DNA of 64,000 nt from Casuarina equisetifolia (lineage: Eukaryota > Streptophyta > Magnoliopsida > Fagales > Casuarinaceae), in assembly GCA_028551475.1 (NCBI GenBank), contig CM052361.1, positions 5,339,501 through 5,403,500 of the forward strand, written 5' to 3'. Position numbers and translations under genes: made by a program. Under the pieces are notes generated by a model. The model did no database searches. It was not told the origin of the DNA and worked only from the letters and a program-made list of their open reading frames with translations. Positions 12,201 to 22,070 of this stretch are shown here, one piece after another; positions within the stretch are counted from its first letter, which is position 1; each line of letters starts with the position of its first letter.

Positions 12201-13135
12201 AGCTCAAGCTTGAAGTGCATTCCAAAGATTCTCTAGGAATTATGATTTGTTTATTCTTTTAAACTTTTTCTTACTATGTATTAGGATTCATATTTTCCTT
12301 CATCTCCTTAAGAATCAAATTTGAACATCAATTGAATGTTCCATGCTTCAATAAGCATGTTTTAATGGAAAGCTTCTCCATCTCCAACACATAGTTGTCA
12401 ATTCTTTTTATTGTCCTCCTCTAACAAGTTTTTTATTATGTAGTGCTAAAAGAGGTAGAATTTATCTACCACAAGATGAGCTTGCTCATGCAGGACTTTG
12501 AGATGATGACATATTTGCTAGAAAGGTGACATATAAATGGAGAAATTTCATGAAGAATCAAATAAAGAGGGTAAGGATGTTCTTTGATGAGACAGAAAAA
12601 GGGGTAAAAGAATTGAGTGTAGATGGTCAATGGCCGGTAAATAATCACAACTCATTAATATAATTGAAGTATAATGGGTTAGTCACTTGGCTTAATAAGG
12701 TGAAAGGAAATCTCCTATAATAAGATTAACAATGATGATGTGTTATATTGATAAGTGATGGTATCATCAATGGCTATTATATAGGTCTTTTCACAATTAA
12801 AGTTTATGTGATGTAGAATCCTTTTGGAACAATTAAATAGATAGTTCTCTAAAGGAAACTAAAAGAATACTATTTTCTCTCATTTTTCTTATGTGATTTA
12901 CAAATTTTCAACTCTTTGTTTGAAGAATGACTAATAGGCTTGATTGTTATTATAGGTATGGGCATTTCTGCTATTATATCGCTAAATATTCGATGAAATT
13001 GAAGCTAATGACTACAACAACTTCACGAAAAAGGCTCGTGTATGCAAAGCCAAGAAGTTACTTACTTTGCCAATTGCATATTCGAGATCTCCCATCCCAC
13101 TCTCAAAAATATTGTCATTGTTGAGTAAGGAATGA
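9213..13135 (+). pseudogene. Phytoene synthase pseudogene A
   Basis: A full-length but dead PSY copy. Exon equivalents are 9213-9661, 9784-9834, 10688-10860, 11433-11668, 12444-12636 and 12956-13135; exons 2-6 have exactly the lengths of the intact gene, and introns are retained, so it arose by DNA duplication and not retroposition. Lesions are a 5-base deletion near 9400-9418 that shifts exon 1, an in-frame 21-base loss after the KVYNV codons, TGA at 12499-12501 in exon 5, and TAA replacing CAA early in exon 6. The first Asp-rich motif is DDLVD. Homology to the intact gene runs from about 8985, inside the leader intron, to about 13390. The leader exon and promoter found at 20400-21470 have no counterpart here. 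Confidence 0.93.
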
Positions 13136-13609
13136 TTTGAACCCTAAACATATACTCTAGAACTATTTAAAGGTAATAACTTCATAAAAAGAGAAAAAGG
13201 AGTAGCATGACCTTTATATTGTAGAACCTTGTGTTGTAGCTAGTATTTACTATCAAAAGTCTCTCATTGATTCCTTTAAAAGAAACACTGTTTCTCTTTC
13301 AAATGAGAGCAAACCACACGCAAGCTTCCTTTCTCCATACTGATCATCAACTATTAATGACTCCTTCCAGAGCAGTAATTTAGAAGCATCCCAAGCTTTT
13401 TGTCAATGGCAAAACAAACTCAAAGTGGAACACTAGCAAACAAGGAGAATGTTTTAGATCTTGAGCTCAAACTTTTCACGGAAGTTAGGTTCTGAATTCA
13501 AAACCCACCATCCAGATGCTTGAAGAATTTAAAACTTTGGTGAGAAGAAAAAAAAAAACACTTGAAGAAAGCTGTTAGGAATATAGATATTTCTTTAAAT
13601 TATTTTAAT

Positions 13610-14008
13610 GTGTTAAAGGTTGATAGATTTCTCTCTATGTTACCATATATTAGGCTTAGAATAAGGCCCAATATATTTTTCTATATTATAAGATACTATG
13701 GTTTTCTTGTATAAGCATTGCTTCAATATCATGAAGAATTTGATAAACTCTTCCACGTTTGGAAAAAAAAGCTTGTTTATTGATCAAGCAAAACCAAAAC
13801 TAGTTACAAGAAAAGTCGAAACCGTAAAGAAGAGAACTCTTAGTATACAACTATATATTTCAACAGTTTAACCTAAGAAGTTATATATAAACAAGAGTAA
13901 AACTTATACAAAGAAACCCTAATATCTTACAATATAGGAAAATATATTGGACCTTATTCTAGGCCTAATATATGGTAACATAGAGAGAAAATTGTCAACC
14001 TTCAACAT
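13610..14008. repeat. Long inverted repeat (fold-back element)
   Basis: The left arm (about 13610-13715) and the right arm (about 13901-14008) are inverted copies sharing blocks such as 'ctctctatgttaccatat' and 'ttggaccttattctaggc'-like sequence. They enclose a spacer of about 185 bases that carries no gene. The pair looks like a MITE or fold-back transposon lying between two duplication units. I could not fix a target duplication. Confidence 0.7.
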
Positions 14009-14231
14009 AATGATAACAAAAAGAAAGGCTTTATAAAATAATTTTTTTTGTAAAAGAATGTGCAGAAAAGAAAACTAATACAAAATATTTATCAATATAA
14101 TATTTGTCTATCAAATATTGTATAAATGTCATATATTAATGTTTAGAATATATTGTATTGCCTCCTTTGCTTAGTTGGGTCACAAATATACCAAATTATG
14201 TCTTATGATTCATGGATACATCTATATGTAA

Positions 14232-15250
14232 GTGGGCTGATCCAAGTGCACTGGAGATGATCCAAATAATATTATTTGTTGGTCTTGAATCATTATTTGA
14301 TATCTCTTTGGTGAAGACCATTTGGTGAGCTAAATTTTGAAACCCGAAAATACTAATTTGGGCTTTTATGCGCTTAGCACTCAACGTTAATTTAGAAACT
14401 CATATTTTGCTAAGGTTCTATGTTTGAGCATAAGTATTTTGAAAAGTTATATTTTCCATTCGTAGTGCTCATGACATGAAGTGGATTGAACATATTCATC
14501 CTTTGAGTTGCCAAAATATGTGTTCTTGTGATTCATATTAATTCCTTTTTGAACATACATTGGACTGTTATGATGCAGCAAGTTCATATTTGATATATCA
14601 TCTTTGGCTGTTTGAAAACATTGAAAGATTGTTGAGAAATATTTTTACTGCTTAATAGCTAGACAAATATTCATTGTATACTATTATAATTTAGCTTGTG
14701 AACTAAGGGATTAGTACTGAACTTAACTATTTGTAATCCCTTGTATTAGAACTAGTTTTTCTCATGTTGAAGAGAATGCATGGATGATCACATGCACGGA
14801 ATTTCAGAGTGAATCATACATAGTAGAGCAGAAAATGAAGAAAGAAATGAAAATGAATTGCACTTACCAGCCTGCATCAGGAAAATGGAGAAGGAGAGAT
14901 CATGTTTGAGACAGGAATAAGGGATCGTTGCTGCAATGTCTGCTGCCCACTTCAGCAAGCTTTCAAAGGCTCATGTGTTGTTCTTTTTCTTGTTCCTGCT
15001 TCTCCATCTTCTGCCTTTTTCCTAATTATGCCCCCTCCCGTGCTTCGTTTCATACTCCATCAAAAGAAGCGGCTCTCCGGTTAAGCATATTGCAGCGTGA
15101 GCCTTGGCTGAAGATGCCGCCCACAATCCTTATGGAAAATCTCGAATAAAAAGTAGAAAATACTATTTCATGTTCTTTTTTCCCCTGAATTTTATTTTCC
15201 ATGAGAAATTTCTCATGAAAATCTTTCTAGATGAACATAAGAAATCTATC
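14232..15250. repeat. Segmental duplicate, copy C
   Basis: This is the partner of copy A (1-1088), with a few small indels: for example, it lacks the stretch at about 250-350 of copy A. Its right part contains the SDG40 exon 1 remnant. Unlike copy A it continues into SDG40-PSY spacer, which suggests it keeps the original order. No intact gene is present. Confidence 0.85.
14867..15009 (-). pseudogene. SDG40 exon 1 remnant (copy C)
   Basis: On the minus strand this is homologous to the first coding exon of SDG40 (31918-32069). It shares with the remnant at 719-866 the one-base insertion beside the internal ATG, which breaks the frame. No further SDG40 exons follow on the minus strand before copy A-type sequence begins. 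Confidence 0.7.
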
Positions 15251-15867
15251 TTTGGACTTAAATGGCATCAACTCAACAAACACCTAACTTAATTGGTAAT
15301 TGATACTACTTAGAACTAAAAAGATCCCAATTTCAATACACAAACCCTCGTCTCCTTTACCTACTCATAATTCTTCTTATTTATGGTTTCTGACTAATTA
15401 CAATTAAGTTTTTGAGCACCACAATCTTAAAACCTAAGGTTAGACCTTTAAATAATGATTTGTTTAATATTTTTTAATGAATGAATCAATAAGAATATTT
15501 TGTTCTTAAATAATGTTACTGAGAATGGGATTTGATAAATACTGAAGTTTTGGCAAGATGTTGAAACCCTTTTTGATCAGCAAACTATAGTCACAACAAA
15601 ATTAGTAAGAAAATAACCAAGAAAAACAAAATTTTAAGAAAAGATGATGCAAAAATTAAAAAAATAAGACTTTTGAAGTCAACTTTGACTGAAAACAAGC
15701 CCATCCAATTCTAGTCTAGCCTGTAGGGTAGCCGTAGGTCTGGTCGGTCTATGTCGACACTCTAAGAAAAGTAATCGGAACTCAAGCCTAGGCCTTCCAG
15801 CTTGGACTCCGTCAAAGAATTCCAACACAATTGGCCCATCCATCACCGCCCATTATGGAATATTGGT
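15251..15867. repeat. SDG40-PSY spacer, copy C (left part)
   Basis: Non-coding spacer matching 8200-8700 and 32280-32480, for example the 'aaaacctaaggttaga' block near 15430. It is interrupted at 15868-15872 by the copia insertion and resumes at 19486. No gene was seen. Confidence 0.7.
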
Positions 15868-15872
15868 CTTAT

Positions 15873-16123
15873 TGTAACAAGAGGAAAAGAGAAAACGGGC
15901 CAGTGTTTGGGAATTGTATATTTGCTTGCTCAAGTAATTCAGTACAGGACTCGTCCTTATATAACAGAAGGACCAAACTAACATGGAAAGAATATAGACA
16001 ATGAACGAAATATTACATTAATTCATATACAAGTAATATCCATAATAAACCTATGCCATAAGGAAAGAATATGGACCTATATCAGGAAAATATAAACTGG
16101 AATATGCGGACGTATCTCCAACA
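15873..16123 (-). repeat. 3' LTR of the copia element
   Basis: 251 bases, beginning TGTAACAAGAGG on the plus strand and ending CTCCAACA. It differs from the other LTR by seven substitutions and one single-base indel. At each substitution this LTR has C or G where the other has T or A. Confidence 0.95.
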
Positions 16124-16132
16124 CTCCCCCTC
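16124..16132 (-). other. Polypurine tract of the copia element
   Basis: On the minus strand it reads GAGGGGGAG and abuts the 3' LTR. This is the usual priming site for second-strand synthesis in copia elements. Confidence 0.8.
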
Positions 16133-19056
16133 AAGCTGGTGGTTTAGGTGGTTTGTAAACATCAAACACACCAAGCTTGCTCAAGAGATAGGTATGTTGT
16201 CTTTGACAGAGAGCTTTTGTGAAGATGTCAGCAGGTTGTTCCGTTGTTCGTATCTCTTGTGTTTTGATGATTCCATCTTGAATTTTATCTCTTGTGAAGT
16301 GACATTAAGTAAGCAGCAGTGACCACACAATCACCCCAAAATTTTTCAGGAATGGAGGCTTGGTGTTTAAGGGCGCGGGCAACTTCGAGGAGGTGGCGGT
16401 GTTTGCGTTCAACAACCCCATTTTGCTGAGGGGTATAGGTGCAAGAACTTTCATGGAGGATGCCGTGAGAGGAGAAGAAGGACGAACAATCATGATTAAA
16501 AAAATCACGGGCATTGTCTGTACGAACACGTTGAACGGAGGTGTGAAATTGGGTTTTGATGAGGGTAAAAAAACGGATGAGATGGGAGAGGACTTGGGAC
16601 TTAGATTGCATGAGAAAGACCCAAGTACCTCAAGAATAGTCATCGACAAGAGTAAGAAAAAAACGAGAACCATCACGATGGGGCGTGTGGTAAGGCCCCC
16701 AAATGTCGATGTGAAGGAGAGCAAAAAGAGAAGTGGTACGAGAAGAGCTGGAAGGGAAAGGGTTCCTGGATTGGTTAGCGAGGGGGCAAACGGGACATTG
16801 AGGGTGAGGGAAGGTGGCACTGTGGCCTAAACGTTGATGAAAAAGAGAAATATTATTAATATTATTGGCGTTACAAAAGAAGCCCTGAAACAGGGAATGA
16901 CAAGAAGGGAAAAGAAAATTCGTAGGAAAAGAAACCCAAAAATAGAGACCATGAACGACCCTACCCAAGCCCATCAGTTTGCCAGTCGAACGGGCCTGAA
17001 AAAGACAAAATTAAGAATCGGAAATAAGGCGACAATTATTGGAAGCACAAACTTTGGAAACGGAAATGAGATTAAATTGGAATTCGGGAACAAAAAGAAC
17101 ATTATGGAGGGTGAGGTGTGGGCTAAGAGTAACGTCGCCAATTTGGGTGACAGAGGTAATTGTCCCATTAAGGAGGTGGACGGTAGTGGAGGGGTGATTA
17201 TTATGAATTTTGGAAAAAATTTTGGGTGGCAAATAATATGGTCACTGGCACCAGAGTCAATAATCCATGCATGAGAAGAAATCGAGCTCATAAGACAGAA
17301 AGACGTACCTGCAAAATTGCTAATTTTGTCTGGAATGCCGACATTGGAAAGGGCCTGCACGATTTGTTTGAGCTGATTCTCGCTGAGAGGATGTTCAATT
17401 TGTTCCCTAGAAATAGCAGTAAGTTGATTTATGGAGGCTTCCTTGTCAGAGGTGTTACGGTCCGTGGGCTTGCCATGAAGACGCCAGCACTGGGCCTTAG
17501 AATGGTTGGGCCTCTTGCAATATTCACAGACCACGCTGCTGGATCGCGAGCGGGCTGAGTTCGGGCCGCACGAGCCCGTAAAAGAGCGTGAGGAGCGCAC
17601 GCTGTTAGATCGTTTGACCGCGGGGGCTGGCGTGGCGTCATGAGAGGCGTCAGAGCCATGCGCGCCTGAAAGGAAAAAGGGGCCGTCAGATCTAGGGTGA
17701 TGATCTGGGTCATCCATCCCATAGTGAGAAGGCGCAAGGTCATTTCCCGTGTGACCTAAGCGCGCCGCCTGGGCGATCCAGCCGCCAGAAGCAGAGCGAC
17801 CAGCAACGAGGCGCGAGGAAGGAGGAGCTCGAGCCGAGAGGACAACCGTGTCACCGACGCGAAGGTATTTAGAAGCCGCGAGACGGTGATTTTCTTCCTG
17901 AACGACGAGATGGAAGACACGGCGGATGGACGGTGGTGGCTCCATGGTAAGAACCTGTGATCGTAAAGGTGAGTAAGATTCATTTAGAATCAATAAAAAA
18001 TGGGTGACCCGATCTTGTTCTTTGATGGCGGTACTGCCGTATAGTTGCTTCCGGTCCATCGAGTTTCTCTTCGACGCTGTCTAGTTCGTTGCAAATCGCG
18101 GCGAAGCGATTGAAACAGACAACCACAGAGAGGTTGCCTTGTTTCAATTCGGTAAGGGCTTGGTGAAGCTGGAAACGCTTCACCCGATCGGCCTTGCCGT
18201 ACATCTCTGTGATACTGTCCCAGAGAGTGTGAGCATCCTCCGTGGGAGGTAGACTGGCAACGACATCCGGGGCGATGCAGTTGCCAAGCCATGTGCGGAC
18301 CAACTGCGAACATTTTCGCCATTGCTTGGCGAGACGCTCGTCGGAGGGAACGGGGATGGTTCCGTCAAGGAAACCATCCTTGTCCTTGGTGACGAGAGCG
18401 CGACGGATGTCGCGAGCCCAGATAGTGAAGTTATCGGCGCCGGTGAGTTGATGGCCGATCAAACGAAGTTTCGGTCCGTCAGACGCCGCCGTGTAGAGGG
18501 CATCGCCAGGCTCCAAGCGGTTGTGAACGAAGCCGAAATTGGGGAAAGGGCCCGACGAAAACGTCGGGTAGGGATCCGACTCGAGTTGACTCGGAAAAGA
18601 ATTGGGGAAAGTTTCTGGGTTGGGGAACGGGTAGGGGTCCGGCCCTGACCCGACGGGACCCGACCCAAGGGAGGGCCCGAGAGGAGGCAAACCGGACCCG
18701 AGATAAGGCCCACCCCCAGTTGAGGCAAACTCAGGGTGGGCCGCAGACAATGGGTTCAGACCGTCAGGGTGGACGGTGGGTAGGCCCAATGGAGAAGGGC
18801 CTAGACTCGGTTGCGAAGGCTGGGCTGGAGGCGCAGAGTAAACATAAGGGTGAGGCATCATAACGGGCCACCCAGAGGAGGGTGCCGTGTAGGGAAACCA
18901 GGCCAGTGGATGAGCTGGAATAGGCTGAGGTGGAACAGCCGAGGTTGAGCCTGTAGAACCCAGGGCTGGTGTGGGGTTTTCGTCGGTAGGGGAAGGTGGC
19001 TCATACGTGATATCCTCAATGATGGGAGCATCAAGGTCTTGACTGGTAGAAGGCAT
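16124..19056 (-). pseudogene. copia gag-pol remnant
   Basis: Gag starts at 19056 (MPSTSQDL), has a proline-rich N-terminus and a UBN2-like core. It is frameshifted near 18040 and resumes to a CX2CX4HX4C zinc knuckle at about 17487-17528. The protease motif DSGAS lies near 17247-17258. After another frameshift come the pre-integrase region and integrase pieces HIDIWGP, RTDNA and PQQNGVVERKHR, that is, the D, D and E catalytic segments, down to about 16312. There integrase (TAAYL) is joined directly to the end of RNase H (CHFTRDKIQDG through QPADIFTKAL to KLGVFDVYKPP and a stop), deleting reverse transcriptase. The copy is non-functional. Confidence 0.9.
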
Positions 19057-19216
19057 GATGAAAGGTAAAAAAACTCTCTTTTGGTTGTTTCTGCGTATCG
19101 GATTACTGATTGCTACGCTGAAGTGCTAACGTATTTTGTAGGTTAGAGCAAAAAAATGGAGCTAAAAAAAAGACATAGACGATCAGAACAAGAAGCGGAA
19201 GCGGGAAGAAAAATTT

Positions 19217-19230
19217 GGCTCTTGATACCA
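19217..19230 (-). other. Primer-binding site of the copia element
   Basis: On the minus strand it reads TGGTATCAAGAGCC directly after the 5' LTR. This is the initiator-Met tRNA type typical of plant copia elements, with one extra A compared with the usual TGGTATCAGAGC. Confidence 0.85.
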
Positions 19231-19480
19231 TGTAACAAGAGGAAAAGAGAAAACGGGCTAGTGTTTGGGAATTGTATATTTACTTGCTTAAGTAATTTAG
19301 TACAGGACTCATCCTTATATAACAGAAGGACCAAACTAACATGGAAAGAATATAGACAATGAACGAATATTACATTAATTCATATACAAGTAATATCCAT
19401 AATAAACCTATGCCATAAGGAAAGAATATGGACCTATATCAAGAAAATATAAACTGAAATATGCGGACGTATCTCCAACA
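19231..19480 (-). repeat. 5' LTR of the copia element
   Basis: 250 bases and the partner of 15873-16123. In element orientation it starts TGTTGGAGATACG and ends TTGTTACA. Direct target duplication CTTAT follows at 19481-19485. Confidence 0.95.
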
Positions 19481-19485
19481 CTTAT

Positions 19486-20400
19486 GAAACATCATTTAAA
19501 ACAAAAACCTACATTCTTTTAATTATCATAAACAAAGATGTCTCTACCCAACATTGTTTTCCACGTCCTCCAAAGCTTGTGTGTCTCAGTCCACCACCTG
19601 CTCCCCGCAAATTTCCACCAACGGAGCTGAGGCCCCCAAGCATGAACTGTTTTAGCCACTTCCCCAAACGAGCAGGTGATCATCCATGCTTTTGACGAAC
19701 TTGCAAGCTGGTCGTCTTTGGTCTTCCCCATATGGATACATGGATGAACGTCCCGGAAGCTCTTCCATACTTCAATGATTGTAAGGAGAAGTTTCTCCAA
19801 TATGCATTTTAACGGTTGTGCTAATTATTTATTCTTTTCCAACAACATGACAAGGGTGCATGTAAGATGTAGGATGCTACTCCTTAAACTTGCAAAAAAA
19901 ATATTATTTTTTAAGTATATGGTCTAAACATAATCATAATCATTATTAAAATAAGACTGTTAAAATAATAATTTTATTAGTTACAATCAATAAAATAATT
20001 CATGAAAAAAGTCTCTATTTAGAAATGTTAAACTTTTGTAAATGTTTTGTTATATTATAGTTAAAGAATTTAAAATTTAATTTTCTCTTAAATGAATTAT
20101 AATACTTAGGTATATTCCTAAATTTTTATATTCTCTTATTCTTTTATAAATAAACTCATATATTCATATATAAAAAATATCATTTTTAAGTAAAGACTAT
20201 AACTCAAAACTTAGATAGATAGATCTTTTCTTTATTTAAGTTACATTACAAAAATCGCATGTTCAAAATACGACTTTTATCATATTCATGCCAAACAATA
20301 TTGGGCTCACAATTATATAAAATAGAACAAATTCAAAAGACTTAGAAGCTTAATTATTATTTTTTTTAATATTTATATATTTAAGGATATCCTTGGGGCC
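19486..20400. repeat. Spacer copy C (right part), then AT-rich DNA
   Basis: 19486-19880 continues the spacer interrupted by the copia element and matches 8700-8930, for example 'cattgttttccacgtc' against 'tattgttttccatgtc'. An open frame at 19519-19800 (minus) with many Trp residues lies in this repeat; its homologue in copy B is only partly open, so I do not call a gene. 19880-20400 is very AT-rich with nothing recognisable. Confidence 0.55.
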
Positions 20401-21240
20401 TGATGCTGCCTCTAAGAGAGGAGGCAGACAAGTACTGCCGACATCGATATTTTATTAGAATTGTCTAGCGGTGTTCGGCCCGTTGTGCAAGTGTCAACTT
20501 GTAAAGAGAAAAACCCAGAAAGTGCAAATAGGCGACGTGTCAAACAGATGACCCACCAACCAATTGGCGTAACGTGTGGAGTTCAGTGGGACACGGCCCC
20601 TAAAGCGAGCGTGGTGGGCTTTTCCGACACGCTTTTTGCGCGACAAGACAAAGAGTGGGGGGCCGGCGGTGGGCCACATTTCACACCCTGCCACGTCCAA
20701 TGCATCATGTCAGTCCCCCACTTCCACAGTGTTCTCCACCCCCCTTCCCCAACCCTTCCCACCCCCCTCTGGGCCCCCACCACCAATCCTCCTTGATTTA
20801 GCCGCACCTCCCAGGGCTCACTCACCGTACGCCACGTGCACGTATCAAACCCGCCCACCGTTCCACCTGTGGCGTGTTCCACGTACCTGATAACGTTATC
20901 TTCCACTGATTGGGTGCTTCTCTCCACGTGTCCATCCTTTTTTGATTCTCTTGATCTTCTCGAAAAAGTGCTTTCCTTCCTGGATCTCTTTGGATCGGAT
21001 CCTCGATCCGGATCCTCACTTTTTTAAATATTACTATTTTTCTAACTCCCATACATATTCGGTTTCAATCAGGTATTAGAAGTCGGGTCATCGATATCCG
21101 ATCCGAGTCACTTCACACCTGCTCTGCACTAATCTTCTGCAGCCAGACAAAAGTCGCCATTAAGAAGGCGTACGAGACTAACCACAACAACCCAATACCA
21201 ACCCAAAGCAAAAGCTGTTAAAGAAGAGCTTAAATAGACA
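20400..21240 (+). promoter_or_regulatory. Candidate PSY promoter with two G-boxes
   Basis: A GC-richer stretch upstream of the intact PSY leader. It contains two perfect palindromic G-boxes CACGTG (20833-20838 and 20925-20930), an ACGTGTC ABRE-like core (20535-20541) and a TTTAAATA element near 21022. G-boxes in the Arabidopsis PSY promoter are bound by PIF and HY5 factors, which link carotenoid synthesis to light; a similar role here is inference. Several overlapping open frames on both strands in this GC-rich stretch are taken as chance. The decayed PSY copy lacks this whole block. Confidence 0.55.
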
Positions 21241-21469
21241 TCATTTTCGTTAATGGACAGGGAGTGGAGACAAAAACATTGTTGTTATCAGCGTCTGTAA
21301 AAGTGGAGAGTAGCGGGTGGCAATCAGATGTCCAGGCAAAGGTTTTAGTGGTCGTTGTTGTTTTTGCTTCCCATGACGATGATGATGATGATGATGTTGG
21401 GGCGTTGAACTTGGTCTTAATTAATTTCGAAGCTCTTCTGACATCTTCTGGAGCAACTGCACCCAACAG

Positions 21470-21836
21470 GTGGGCTGCTTTTTCCTTGTGCTTCTATGCA
21501 TGTTAGCTATAATATTTTTTTTTTATAGTTTTCTTCTTCAGTCAAGATTCAGAAGGTAAAAAGTGCTGTGAACCTTAAGAGATAGATCTTGTTTGTAGTC
21601 AAACTAAGTGAAAACGGAAGACCCAACGCAATTCATTGGGAAACAAAGGTGCTAATGCATTGACCTGCCCTTACTTTTTATCTGCTCAACTACCGAGACA
21701 TTATTCTATTGGAGATTTCACATTCTGAGTTCCTCCTCTGGTAGTTGCAGGTTTTGGCTTACCGAAGATTTTGCTTCCTTTAGTATAGAGTAGACATATG
21801 CTATTTTTATTTATTGTGCTCTTGTTTCTATTACAG
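21470..21836 (+). other. Putative intron in the PSY 5' leader
   Basis: A donor AACAG/GTGGGC at 21469/21470 and an acceptor TTCTATTACAG ending at 21836 frame a leader intron. A leader exon then runs to the ATG at 22071. The decayed copy keeps the acceptor ('catacag' near 9009) but not the donor or first leader exon, which supports a real intron. Plant PSY genes often have such leader introns. Confidence 0.5.
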
Positions 21837-22070
21837 AACTTCGCTTGCTGTTTAAGCCCAGAGTTCCAAGTCTCGGGTGGTTTCAATTGCAAAAGCTTCT
21901 TCCTTTGGTTGTGGGCAATATTGAAGTCCTTTCCCTGGAAGCTGAACAGATTTTCTTGCGAGGAATACAGAGTTTAGTTGGTTTTCTTAAATTAATGTTG
22001 GAGTTTTAGGAAGACAAGAAAGAAAAGTGTATCTCTGGATATTGGGGTGACTAAGATTTATAGTTTAATC

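Larger units (their letters stand above)
15873..19480 (-). mobile_element. Defective Ty1/copia LTR retrotransposon
   Basis: A 3.6-kb element on the minus strand with two LTRs of about 250 bases that start TG and end CA. Target-site duplication CTTAT lies at 15868-15872 and 19481-19485. Internal parts in element order are the primer-binding site (19217-19230), gag with zinc knuckle, DSGA protease, integrase, a short RNase H tail, and the polypurine tract (16124-16132). Reverse transcriptase and most of RNase H are missing and several frameshifts break the rest, so it cannot move alone. The empty site is preserved in the homologous spacer at 8680-8710. The insertion lies roughly 2.6 kb upstream of the intact PSY start. 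Confidence 0.95.

Noticed and set aside
16360-17558. Plus-strand open frames of up to 156 codons
   Set aside because: They are antisense to the copia gag-pol remnant on the minus strand.
19519-19800. Minus-strand 93-codon open frame rich in Trp
   Set aside because: It lies in the duplicated spacer, resembles no family I know, and is only partly open in the homologous copy at 8737-8925.
20461-20927. Overlapping open frames of 104-114 codons on both strands
   Set aside because: GC-rich promoter DNA gives long chance frames; none has domain-like sequence.
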